Origin: Luteimonas gilva
GTDB lineage: Bacteria > Pseudomonadota > Gammaproteobacteria > Xanthomonadales > Xanthomonadaceae
Length of the DNA stretch: 64,000 bases
Direction: 5' to 3'
NCBI RefSeq assembly: GCF_005239095.1
Contig: NZ_SZUA01000003.1
Coordinates: 496,001-560,000, forward strand
The position numbers were made by a program, and so were the translations under genes. Below, in pieces: positions 1 to 8,029 of the stretch. The notes under the pieces were generated by a model. That model was not told where the DNA came from and ran no database searches. It saw only the letters and a list, made by a program, of their open reading frames with translations. The first letter of the stretch is position 1, and every line of letters starts with the position of its first letter.

Positions 1-2
1 AC

Positions 3-464
3 AAGAACGCGGCGATGCTGAAAGTGTTCGCGCACGACGAGCAAGGTTCGCGCGCGCTGCGCGAAGCGCTGGAGTCGCCCAGCCTGTACGACGAAACGCT
101 GCGCTTCCTCGCGCGCCGCGGGCACGCGATTCCCGCCGACTCCCTGGAGCGCGATTGGACCAAGCCGCACGTGTCCGATCCGCGCCTGCTGCAGGTGTTC
201 GAGAAGATCTACGAAAACACCAAGGCGCACTGGGACGAATACCATCTGTGCGAAGACCTGGTCGATCTGGAAAGCCAATTCCAGCTGTGGCGCTTCCGCC
301 ACATGCGCACGGTGATGCGCATCATCGGCTTCAAGCGCGGCACCGGCGGCTCGTCGGGCGTCGGCTTCCTGAAGCAGGCGCTGGAATTGACCTTCTTCCC
401 CGAATTGTTCGAAGTGCGCACGCTGATCGGCGGCGGCTATTCCGGCGCGTCGGAGCCGAAGTAA
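3..464 (+). CDS. kynA: Tryptophan 2,3-dioxygenase, C-terminal part (cut by the window edge)
   Basis: Heme dioxygenase of the kynurenine pathway that opens the indole ring of L-tryptophan to N-formylkynurenine. The reading frame is open to the left edge, so only about the last 153 residues are present. Typical family segments are visible: [10 protein letters not shown], then [20 protein letters not shown] and [13 protein letters not shown], followed by [10 protein letters not shown] near the C-terminus. The GTGGSSGV loop is the substrate/heme-pocket loop in known family members. The ATG at 15 is internal, not the true start. The stop at 462-464 is 2 bases before the GTG of the NUDIX gene, so the two are probably co-transcribed. 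Confidence 0.93.
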   Translation, partial: KNAAMLKVFAHDEQGSRALREALESPSLYDETLRFLARRGHAIPADSLERDWTKPHVSDPRLLQVFEKIYENTKAHWDEYHLCEDLVDLESQFQLWRFRHMRTVMRIIGFKRGTGGSSGVGFLKQALELTFFPELFEVRTLIGGGYSGASEPK

Positions 465-466
465 CC

Positions 467-865
467 GTGCACGACTGCGTCGGCGCGGTGCTGGTGCGCG
501 GCGGCGAGCTGCTGCTCGGCCGGCGCGCGGCGGATCGCGCATGGCTGCCCGGCGCTTGGGACGTGTTCGGCGGCCATATCGAGCCGGGCGAAGATGCGCA
601 AGCCGCATTGGCTCGCGAATTGCGCGAAGAGCTGGGCATCGCGCCGCTGCGGATGCGCGCGCTCGGCGAGCTTTCGGGCAGCGCGCCCGACCCGTGGCGC
701 TTGCGGCTGTACGCGGTGACCGACTGGTCGGGCGAGCCGCATAACCTGCAACCGCAAGAGCACGACGTTTTGAGTTGGTGTGCGCTTTCCGATGCGGAAG
801 ACAAACTGCGCGGAGCGCATCCGGAGTTTCCACGATTGCTGCGGGCGGCGTTCGAACTTACGTAG
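467..865 (+). CDS. NUDIX hydrolase
   Basis: Small (132 aa) hydrolase of nucleoside diphosphates linked to another moiety; the substrate cannot be told from the sequence. The Nudix box is complete: G-H-I-E-P-G-E, seven residues, then RELREELGI, at about residues 39-61. I chose the GTG at 467 because it follows the kynA stop by 2 bases and the protein then begins VHDCVGAVLVRGGELLLGRR, a usual NUDIX N-terminus; the open frame upstream overlaps kynA and is a shadow. The stop codon TAG (863-865) is the TAG of a GTAG that begins a GC-rich repeat-like stretch, a situation that recurs in this window. Co-transcription with kynA is likely. Confidence 0.88.
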   Translation: MHDCVGAVLVRGGELLLGRRAADRAWLPGAWDVFGGHIEPGEDAQAALARELREELGIAPLRMRALGELSGSAPDPWRLRLYAVTDWSGEPHNLQPQEHDVLSWCALSDAEDKLRGAHPEFPRLLRAAFELT

Positions 866-897
866 CCCCGCGGCACGCTGCGATCCGGCTTGCCTCC

Positions 898-921
898 CCC
901 TCTCCCGCATGCGGGAGAGGG
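898..921. repeat. Perfect palindrome of the CTCTCCC/GGGAGAGG repeat family
   Basis: A perfect 24-base inverted repeat whose arms contain CTCTCCCGC and GCGGGAGAG. Related copies occur near 11874, 12333, 35136, 45100, 48406 and 58976. It lies in the 209-base gap between the NUDIX gene and the peptide transporter and may act as a transcript-end hairpin, but there is no T-tract. Confidence 0.8.
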
Positions 922-1074
922 CTTCAAGGCATATTCGAATCGCGAATCTGGAATCGATCTGCTGCGGCGCAGCATGAATCATTGGCCCATCCGAGGGTCC
1001 AATGGGTTTGACGTATCCCCCTCGCGGCGGGTACACCTTGCCGCCGTCTGCAACCACACAGGGGATTCTTCCGC

Positions 1075-2661
1075 ATGAGCGCCCAAGTTCCGAACGCCGC
1101 CGAACCGGCGGGTCCGCCGCTCGCAGCGCCCTCCGGCGCCGGCACCCAGCCGCCCACGTTCGACCAGCGTTTGGGGCATCCCAAGCCTTTGTGGATGCTG
1201 TTCATGACGGAATTCTGGGAACGCTTCGCGTTCTACGGCATCCGCTGGGCGCTGGTGTACTACATCGTCGCGCAGTTCTACGACGGCTCGGGTACCGGCG
1301 AGAAGCCGGCGAACCAGATGTACGGCGCTTACTTGGCGTTGGTCTACGCCGCGGCGATCTTCGGCGGCTACGTCGCCGACCGGGTCCTGGGCTACCAGCG
1401 ATCGATTCTGCTCGGCGCGGTGATCATGGCGGCTGGGTTGTTCATGATTTCGTTGCCGAACCAACAAATATTCCAATTGGGATTGGCGACCATCATTTGC
1501 GGCAATGGCTTGTTCAAACCGAACATCTCCACGATGGTGGGCAAACTGTACGGGGTAGGCGATCCGCGGCGCGATAGCGGCTTCACGATCTTCTATATGG
1601 GCATCAACCTGGGGGCGTTCTCCGCCCCAATCCTGACGCAGATCCTGGCGCAGAAAATCTTCGGCGACGAAGGGATGCCCGCTTACAAAGTCGTGTTCAT
1701 CGCTTCCGGCGTGGGTATGCTGTTCAGCCTGGTATGGTTCTGGTTCGGCCGCCGCCAGTTGCAAGGCATCGGCCGGCCGCCGGGCAACGCAGATAAGCGC
1801 AAGGTTCTATACGTTTTCGTCGGCGCGCTGCTCGCGATCCCCGTCGTATATTTTCTGCTGACGATGGGCGCCGAACCGCTCAACTGGTTCGTCCTGCTGC
1901 CCATGTTCCTCATTCTGTGCGCGCTTCTGCTCGTCGAAGGAATTCGCGAGGGCAAGGTGCAGCGCGACATGACCATCGCTATGCTGGTCATCTTCGTGTT
2001 CAACATCCTGTTCTGGATGTTCTTCGAACAGGCGGGTAGCTCGTTCAGCTTCCTCTCGGACAAGATCGTCGATCGCGATATCTTCAGCGGGTGGTCCGAA
2101 TCGCTGGTGATGGCGATCACCGGCGACCGCGTTTTCCCGAACGCCTGGTTCCAGTCGGTGAATTCGCTGGCGATCATTACCCTCGCGCCGGTTCTGGCCT
2201 TCATTTGGATCTGGATGGGGCGGCGCAATAAGGAGCCGTCGATTTCGCGCAAATTCAGCCTGGGCCTGATCTTCAATGGTTTGGCCTTCCTGCTGCTGAT
2301 GTTCGCGCTGTCCCGCTTGGTCGATCCGACCACGTTCAAGATCCCGTTCTGGACGCTGTTCATGGTCTACGTCATACAGTCGGTAGGCGAGCTGTGCCTG
2401 TCGCCGATCGGCTTGTCGATGGTCACCAAGCTCGCGCCGGTACGGTTGGTCGGGTTTGGAATGGGCGGCTGGTTCCTGTCCACGGGCATCGGCAACAACT
2501 TGTCGGGTATCTTCGCCGGCATCGTCAGTGGAGAAACCGGCATGACCGTGGAATCGGCGCATACCGGCTATACGTTCGGGTTCTGGGCGCTGGTGGGTTC
2601 GGGCGTCCTGTTGTTCCTGATTTCGCCGCTGATCAGCAAGTTGATGCACGGCGTGAAATGA
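1075..2661 (+). CDS. POT/PTR family proton-dependent oligopeptide transporter
   Basis: Inner-membrane major-facilitator symporter that imports di- and tripeptides with protons. The 528-aa length and the signature TEFWERFAFYG (the ExxERFxYG motif of TM1, about residues 44-54) identify the family. Many long hydrophobic segments follow, with FYMGINLGAF in the middle, consistent with 12-14 membrane helices. The N-terminus carries a roughly 40-residue Ala/Pro-rich cytoplasmic extension. The ATG at 1075 is preceded by AGGGGAT. Peptide specificity cannot be deduced. The next gene starts 18 bases after the stop. Confidence 0.92.
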   Translation: MSAQVPNAAEPAGPPLAAPSGAGTQPPTFDQRLGHPKPLWMLFMTEFWERFAFYGIRWALVYYIVAQFYDGSGTGEKPANQMYGAYLALVYAAAIFGGYVADRVLGYQRSILLGAVIMAAGLFMISLPNQQIFQLGLATIICGNGLFKPNISTMVGKLYGVGDPRRDSGFTIFYMGINLGAFSAPILTQILAQKIFGDEGMPAYKVVFIASGVGMLFSLVWFWFGRRQLQGIGRPPGNADKRKVLYVFVGALLAIPVVYFLLTMGAEPLNWFVLLPMFLILCALLLVEGIREGKVQRDMTIAMLVIFVFNILFWMFFEQAGSSFSFLSDKIVDRDIFSGWSESLVMAITGDRVFPNAWFQSVNSLAIITLAPVLAFIWIWMGRRNKEPSISRKFSLGLIFNGLAFLLLMFALSRLVDPTTFKIPFWTLFMVYVIQSVGELCLSPIGLSMVTKLAPVRLVGFGMGGWFLSTGIGNNLSGIFAGIVSGETGMTVESAHTGYTFGFWALVGSGVLLFLISPLISKLMHGVK

Positions 2662-2679
2662 CATTGCGATAGAAGGCCA

Positions 2680-3222
2680 ATGAAGAAGACGGCGCGCGGC
2701 GTCCGCTGGACGCCGCTGATTTTGGGGCTGGCGCTCGCCGCCGGCTGCGGTTCCGAACAGAAATCCGCGCAGAACGCGGCGCCGGCGCCGAGCGCGCCTG
2801 CCGTAGTCCAGGCCGAAAAGGTGCTGGCGGCCGATTTCGATCCCCGGCGCGATCCTGCCGACGATCTGCGCACCGCGACCCTGGCCGCGCAGCGCGAGGG
2901 CAAGCGCATCGTCCTGGACGTGGGCGGCGATTGGTGCGCCTGGTGCCGACGCATGGATGCCTTCGTCGAAAACGACGCGTCCGTGCGCGCCTACCGCGAC
3001 GCGCACTTCGTCTGGATGAAAGTGAACTACAGCGAAGAGAACGAAAACGTCACGTTCCTGTCGAAATTCCCGAAAGCGAAGGGCTACCCGCACCTGTTCG
3101 TGCTGGACGCCGACGGCAAGCTGCTGCACTCGCAATTCACCGGCGCGCTGGAGCAGGGCAAGGGTTACGATCGCGACAAGTTCCTGGCTTTCCTCAAGCG
3201 CTGGGCGCCAGCGCAGTCCTAA
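2680..3222 (+). CDS. Thioredoxin-fold lipoprotein
   Basis: Predicted lipoprotein of 180 aa. The N-terminus has a basic start, a hydrophobic stretch and a lipobox LAAGC, so mature Cys is near residue 23. The core is a thioredoxin-like domain with the redox motif WCAWC (Cys86 and Cys89), and FLSKFPKAKGYPHLFVLDADG resembles the cis-Pro region of thioredoxin-like proteins. The likely role is thiol reduction or disulfide handling in the periplasm. It follows the peptide transporter by 18 bases and may share its transcript. The exact substrate is unknown. Confidence 0.85.
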   Translation: MKKTARGVRWTPLILGLALAAGCGSEQKSAQNAAPAPSAPAVVQAEKVLAADFDPRRDPADDLRTATLAAQREGKRIVLDVGGDWCAWCRRMDAFVENDASVRAYRDAHFVWMKVNYSEENENVTFLSKFPKAKGYPHLFVLDADGKLLHSQFTGALEQGKGYDRDKFLAFLKRWAPAQS

Positions 3223-3341
3223 CGGTTTTCGCGAGCGAGGGGTTGCAGTTCAACGGCTAGTGTCGAACCGCTGGGCGACGGGCCGCATGGCACAATTCCG
3301 CGGCGCGCGTCGAGTAGCCCGGGCGGGATCCCGTCGTATCC

Positions 3342-5609
3342 ATGCAGGCACCGGTCTTCCGCTTCGGACAATTCACTCTCGATCTCGCCAAGCGGACGTT
3401 GTTCCGCGACGGCGAGCCGGTTGCCGTGTCCGGGCGCGCGCTGGATTGCCTGTGCTACCTCATCCTCAACCGCGATCGCGCGGTCGGCCGCGACGAATTG
3501 GCTGCCGCGGTGTTCGGGCGCACGAACGTCTCCGATTCGCAGCTGGGCCAGGTGATCGTGCGCGCGCGCCGGGCGATCGGCGACGATGGCCAGGAGCAGC
3601 GGAGCATCCGCACCATTCAGCGTTTCGGTTTTCGCTGGACCATGGAGGTGAGCGCGATCGTTGCGGGAACGGCCAACGAGCCCTCCGTTTCCGTCCCACG
3701 CTCCGCAGGCAGAAGGTGGCCATGGTTTGCCGGGGGGCTGGCGGCACTGGCGGCGATCTTGCTGCTGACTCCTTGGTCGTCTCCGAATCCGGATGGCGTA
3801 CGCGATGCGCCCACCCTGGTGTTGCCTGCGCGAGTGCGGAGCGGAGCGGACATGGCATGGGTCCGGCTGGGCCTCATGGACTTCGTGGCCGAGCGGCTCC
3901 GGGCGGCAGGGCTGCGGATACCTCCGAGCGAGAGCACGCTGCTCTTGCTGCAGAGGCGGCAGCAGAATGATCCGGCTTCGCTGCGCGAACTCTCGAAGGC
4001 GCAGATATTGATCGAAAGCGAAGCCGCGCACAGCGACGGCGTCTGGAAGGTGAGCCTGGTGGCCGCCGACGACAACGGCATCCGCCAGCGTGGACAGGGC
4101 GAGGCGAAGGATCTGTTCGAAGCGGCTCGGATCGCCTGCGATCGATTGCTGGCGGCGTTGGGGTATCCGCCCGCCGACGGCGATGTCGGTTCGGGGCTCG
4201 TCGCCGACGAGCGGCTGCGGCGGATGCAGGCGGCCCTTTTGTCGAATCAGCTCGATACCGCCAAGGCGCTGCTGGATTCGATGCCGGAACCGAAGCAGGC
4301 GCAATGGCGCTATCAGCGGGTACAGCTGCGCTTTCGCGAAGGGGAATACGAAACCGCACTGCAGGAGCTCGCCGAACTCCTGGAAACGCCCGAGGGCAAG
4401 CGCGATGCGGGTTTCCGGGCGCGCCTGTTCAACAGCCGCGGCGCGATGCAGATCCGCGTGGACCGCTATCCGGATGCCGAGCGCAGCTTCGATGCGGCGA
4501 TCGCGTTGATCGATCCCGCGCGCCATCCGTCCGAATGGGCGCAAGCCAGGGCGGGACGCGGCGTCGCCCGGCTTGCGCAAGGGAATGTCGAAGGCGCGCG
4601 GGGTGATCTGGGCGAAGCGAGGATCCAGCTGATGCGGACGGGCGATGCGATCGGCGTCGCGCGCGTGGACAGCAATCTGGGCCATCTCGAAAGTCGCCGC
4701 AATCGTCCGCATGAAGCTTTGGGGTACTTCCGCAAGGCCGCGCACGATTTCGAGGCCTTGGGCGCGGTCAATGAGCTGCTGAGCGCGCGGACGATGCTGG
4801 TGAGCGCGCATCTGGATCTGCTGCAGGCGGAGCCGGCATGGGCCGCCTCGGAGCGGCTGTGGGCATTGCGGGACAAAGCGGCAGACCCGGCCCAGCGCGC
4901 GATGATCGACATCAATCGCGCAGAAGTGCTGATGCACACCGGCCGCTTGCGCGAAGCCGAAGCGCTGCTGCGCGCTCCGCGCGAGGATACGCGCCCGACC
5001 GAGGGCCAATTGCAGCATTACGCGTTGCGCCAGGTCGAGCTGGCGTTGGAATCGGCCGATCCGGCGACTGCGACGGCCTTGGCTGACGCCGCGCTCGAGC
5101 GGTGGGCGCAAATGCGCGATCCGCTTCGGAGCTGGATGAAGCTTCGCCGCGAGCAGGCGGCATTGGCGGCGGACCTGCCGTCCTCGTTCCGGCCCGGCGA
5201 GCTATCCGCGGAAGCCATGGGCGCGCTGCCCGACAAACTGTCGGCCGCGATCAGGCTGCGCCGCCTCGGACGGGACGCCGCCGCGGACGCGCTCTACCTG
5301 CAAGCCATGCGGCACGCCGAGCGCGATGGCGTGCCGCACGAGATCGTCGAGGCGGCGTCCGCTTATGCGACCTGGCTGATCGAGCGGGGTCGGCTGAGCG
5401 AAGCCGCCGAGATCGTCGGACGGACGGCGCCATGGACGCAGGCCGATTTTCGTGCGGCGATATTGCAGGTGCGGCTGTTCCACGCCATGGGGCCGCCCGA
5501 TTTATGGAAGCGATCGTTGCGCGAGGCGGAGCTGATCGCCGGGGAGCGCCACATCCCGGCGTTGCTCAAAACCGCCAAGCCTCGGGCTGCGGCGTCACCA
5601 ACTCCTTGA
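3342..5609 (+). CDS. Membrane-anchored winged-helix regulator with TPR-like sensor domain (CadC/ToxR-like layout)
   Basis: A 755-aa protein. Residues 1-100 form an OmpR/PhoB-type DNA-binding winged helix (FGQFTLDLAKRTLFRDG, then VSDSQLGQVIVRARRAIGDD and IRTIQRFGFRW). A single hydrophobic segment at about 126-145 (FAGGLAALAAILLL) should span the inner membrane. The large remainder is alpha-helical with TPR-like helices (for example AQWRYQRVQLRFREGEYETALQ region). The layout matches one-component regulators that bind DNA in the cytoplasm and sense in the periplasm; there is no receiver domain. It sits directly upstream of the adhesin and subtilase genes on the same strand, so I infer it controls them. 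The ligand is unknown. Confidence 0.85.
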   Translation: MQAPVFRFGQFTLDLAKRTLFRDGEPVAVSGRALDCLCYLILNRDRAVGRDELAAAVFGRTNVSDSQLGQVIVRARRAIGDDGQEQRSIRTIQRFGFRWTMEVSAIVAGTANEPSVSVPRSAGRRWPWFAGGLAALAAILLLTPWSSPNPDGVRDAPTLVLPARVRSGADMAWVRLGLMDFVAERLRAAGLRIPPSESTLLLLQRRQQNDPASLRELSKAQILIESEAAHSDGVWKVSLVAADDNGIRQRGQGEAKDLFEAARIACDRLLAALGYPPADGDVGSGLVADERLRRMQAALLSNQLDTAKALLDSMPEPKQAQWRYQRVQLRFREGEYETALQELAELLETPEGKRDAGFRARLFNSRGAMQIRVDRYPDAERSFDAAIALIDPARHPSEWAQARAGRGVARLAQGNVEGARGDLGEARIQLMRTGDAIGVARVDSNLGHLESRRNRPHEALGYFRKAAHDFEALGAVNELLSARTMLVSAHLDLLQAEPAWAASERLWALRDKAADPAQRAMIDINRAEVLMHTGRLREAEALLRAPREDTRPTEGQLQHYALRQVELALESADPATATALADAALERWAQMRDPLRSWMKLRREQAALAADLPSSFRPGELSAEAMGALPDKLSAAIRLRRLGRDAAADALYLQAMRHAERDGVPHEIVEAASAYATWLIERGRLSEAAEIVGRTAPWTQADFRAAILQVRLFHAMGPPDLWKRSLREAELIAGERHIPALLKTAKPRAAASPTP

Positions 5610-5613
5610 TCCT

Positions 5614-5633
5614 GAAACGTTTCATCGAAACGT
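5614..5633 (+). promoter_or_regulatory. Direct repeat GAAACGT x2, possible operator in front of the adhesin gene
   Basis: GAAACGT occurs at 5614-5620 and 5627-5633 in the same orientation, 13 bases apart; the first copy is also part of the palindrome GAAACGTTTC. Winged-helix regulators of the OmpR class often bind direct repeats, and the gene just upstream encodes one. The link is inference. Confidence 0.35.
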
Positions 5634-5774
5634 CACGCAATTCACAAGAGACAGGAATGACTCCGCGCACTTCGGGCGGAGAACGTCGGGATGCGCGATG
5701 GCAGACATCGGGCACAGCGGGCGGGCCGGTCCTCGGCCCCGCCGGACGAATCCCAACGTGGAGTAGAGACACCG

Positions 5775-8003
5775 ATGAACCCGGTCTTAGGAGGCATGCG
5801 TCCGCATGCCGATATTTCAGTATCCAGTTTTCCCGCTCGCCGCACCGCCTGGCGGGCAGCGCTCGTACGCGGAACGCTCGCGCTGGGCATCGCTGCGGCG
5901 CTGGAATTGTTCGTGGCGCAGCCGGCGCTCGCGGCGGAGGGCGAGCCCCCGGCACGGTCCGCCGATGCCCCTGCTTCGGCGCGGGTCCGCGCCGCCCAGC
6001 TCGACCAGATCGAGGTGGATGCGGACAGTTCGGCGTCGGCCGAGGCGGAGCAGGAGGAAGAAACCGCTGACATCCAGGGCCTGGAGGCCGCGGACCAGTA
6101 TTTCGACAGCGTCGGCGATCCCGCCGGCGGCGACGCCGCGCTGGCGCTGGGCGACTTCGCCACGGCCGTCGGCTCGAGCAGCTTCGCCGTGGGCGCGCAT
6201 TCGCTGGCCATGGGGCATCTAGCGACCTCGTTGGGCGATTTCAGCACCGCGATCGGCTACGGCGTCAGCAGCGGCGGCCTGTCGTCGGTCGCCCTCGGCG
6301 GCTATACGGTCTTGCCGGAATACAACGCCGCGCCCGGTTTGCCGCCGCCGCCTATGTTGGAAATGGTGACCACGGCCAACGGCGAGAATGCGACCGCGGT
6401 CGGTCCGGGCGCCAATGCGGGCGGCACCGCATCGCTGGCGCTGGGCGCCGGAGCCGAGGCCACCGGAGAAATCTCCAGCGCCATCGGCTTGCGCGCACAG
6501 GCGGTCGGCCATTTTTCGACGGCAGTCGGCGCGTGGTCCCACGCGGACGGGCTCGGCGCGATGGCGATGGGGGTCACGGCCAGCGCCCTGGGCCGGGATT
6601 CGACGGCGGTCGGCGCCGGCGCAACTGCCGAAGGCGTGGACGCCACTGCGCTCGGACAAGGCACCTATGCCAACTTCTCGAGCTTGGCTGTCGGACCTTC
6701 CGCGCGAGCCGTAGGTCCGGTGTCGACGGCAGTCGGTCCGGGCAGCATGGGCGTTGGGCAGATGTCGGTGGCCGTCGGCGGCGCTGCGCAGGCGTACAGC
6801 GATTTCTCGGTGGCTACCGGATTCCATTCCGTCGCGCACGGCACGGCCAGCGTTGCGGTCGGCGAATACGCCGTCGCCGGCGGATACCTGCCCAAGGCGC
6901 CGGATCCGAACGAACCCCCATGCGACATCTGCGGGCCCTGGAATGCCCAAGGCGACCTCAATCCGATGCAGGCTCACCGTGCCGTTTCCATCGGCAATTT
7001 CTCGCAGGCGTACACTGAGGACAGTGTTGCGCTGGGATCGTTCAGCCTGGTGTCCGGAAACAACAGCGTCGCCATCGGCTCCGGTTCCCACGCCGACCGC
7101 GACAACGTCGTCTCCGTCGGCGCTTCGGAGGATTGGTACGGCAACGGCGAAGACGGCGACCTGTGGCGCAAGGCGATCCAGCGCCAAATCATCAATGTCG
7201 CGGCCGGAACCGAGGACCACGATGCCGTCAACGTAGCGCAGTTGGGTCAGTTCGCTCCGATATTCGGCGGCGGTGCGGCTTTGGTCGGGGGCGTGCTGAC
7301 GCCGCCCGTCTACACGATCCAAGGCCTCGACTATTCCGATATCGGCTCGGCGTTCGCCGCGGTGGACGCGCGCTTGACGAACCTGCAAAACGACATCGAC
7401 GACATCCCCGATGGTCCGCCGGGTCCTCCGGGGCCGCCTGGACCTCCAGGCCAACCGGGCACGCCCGGTGCGCCGGGCGCCGGCATCGTGTACGACGACG
7501 AAGGCAAGGGATCGCTCACGCTCGAAGGAGAGGGCGGTACCCGCGTGCGCAACGTCGCCGATGGCAGCGCGGCCACCGACGCCGTGAACAAGCGGCAGAT
7601 GGACGCCGGCGATGCGGCGACGCTCGCATCGTCGAAGCGCTATGCCGATAGCGCCTCGTCGCAGGCCTTGTCTTCGGCCAAGACTTATACCGATCAGCGC
7701 TTCGGCGCGCTCAGCAGCCAGTTCGAGGCGCTGGAGGAAAACGTCGGCCATCGGCTGAACCAGCAGGACGAGCGCATCGACAAAATCGGAGCAATGAGCT
7801 CGGCCATGATGGGCATGTCGATCAACGCCGCGAACGGCCGCAGCCCGCGCGGACGCCTGGCCGTAGGCATGGGCTGGCAGGGCAGCGAGGGCGCGCTCTC
7901 CGTGGGCTACTCGAAGTCGATCGGTCGAACCTCCTTCAGTCTCGGCGGCGCCTTCGCCAGCGACGAAAGCTCGGCGAGCGTCGGCTTCGGCGTCGATCTC
8001 TGA
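5775..8003 (+). CDS. YadA-type trimeric autotransporter adhesin with collagen-like segment
   Basis: A 742-aa outer-membrane adhesin. A signal segment (TLALGIAAALELFVAQPALA) ends near residue 55. Residues roughly 120-450 are many YadA head repeats with the pattern AxGxxSxAxG (for example GDFATAVGSSSFAVGAHS). A neck-like DAVNVAQL segment is followed by a run of eight Gly-X-Y collagen triplets at about residues 547-570. Then come a second DAVNKRQM neck, a coiled-coil stalk and the YadA C-terminal anchor (GRLAVGMGWQGSEGALSVGYS to the end). I chose the ATG at 5775; the frame is open further upstream, but that part is not signal-like. The subtilase gene follows after 26 bases, suggesting an operon. 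Confidence 0.9.
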   Translation: MNPVLGGMRPHADISVSSFPARRTAWRAALVRGTLALGIAAALELFVAQPALAAEGEPPARSADAPASARVRAAQLDQIEVDADSSASAEAEQEEETADIQGLEAADQYFDSVGDPAGGDAALALGDFATAVGSSSFAVGAHSLAMGHLATSLGDFSTAIGYGVSSGGLSSVALGGYTVLPEYNAAPGLPPPPMLEMVTTANGENATAVGPGANAGGTASLALGAGAEATGEISSAIGLRAQAVGHFSTAVGAWSHADGLGAMAMGVTASALGRDSTAVGAGATAEGVDATALGQGTYANFSSLAVGPSARAVGPVSTAVGPGSMGVGQMSVAVGGAAQAYSDFSVATGFHSVAHGTASVAVGEYAVAGGYLPKAPDPNEPPCDICGPWNAQGDLNPMQAHRAVSIGNFSQAYTEDSVALGSFSLVSGNNSVAIGSGSHADRDNVVSVGASEDWYGNGEDGDLWRKAIQRQIINVAAGTEDHDAVNVAQLGQFAPIFGGGAALVGGVLTPPVYTIQGLDYSDIGSAFAAVDARLTNLQNDIDDIPDGPPGPPGPPGPPGQPGTPGAPGAGIVYDDEGKGSLTLEGEGGTRVRNVADGSAATDAVNKRQMDAGDAATLASSKRYADSASSQALSSAKTYTDQRFGALSSQFEALEENVGHRLNQQDERIDKIGAMSSAMMGMSINAANGRSPRGRLAVGMGWQGSEGALSVGYSKSIGRTSFSLGGAFASDESSASVGFGVDL

Positions 8004-8029
8004 TCCTCCCTTATTCAGGACACCACACC

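Noticed and set aside
898-921. The perfect palindrome considered as an operator of the peptide transporter
   Set aside because: The same palindrome recurs in many unrelated gaps in this window, so it is a dispersed repeat rather than a gene-specific operator.
7413-7484. Collagen triplets considered as a possible CRISPR or satellite array
   Set aside because: The 9-base period is explained by Gly-X-Y codons in frame within the adhesin; there are no spacers, and no cas genes are in the window.
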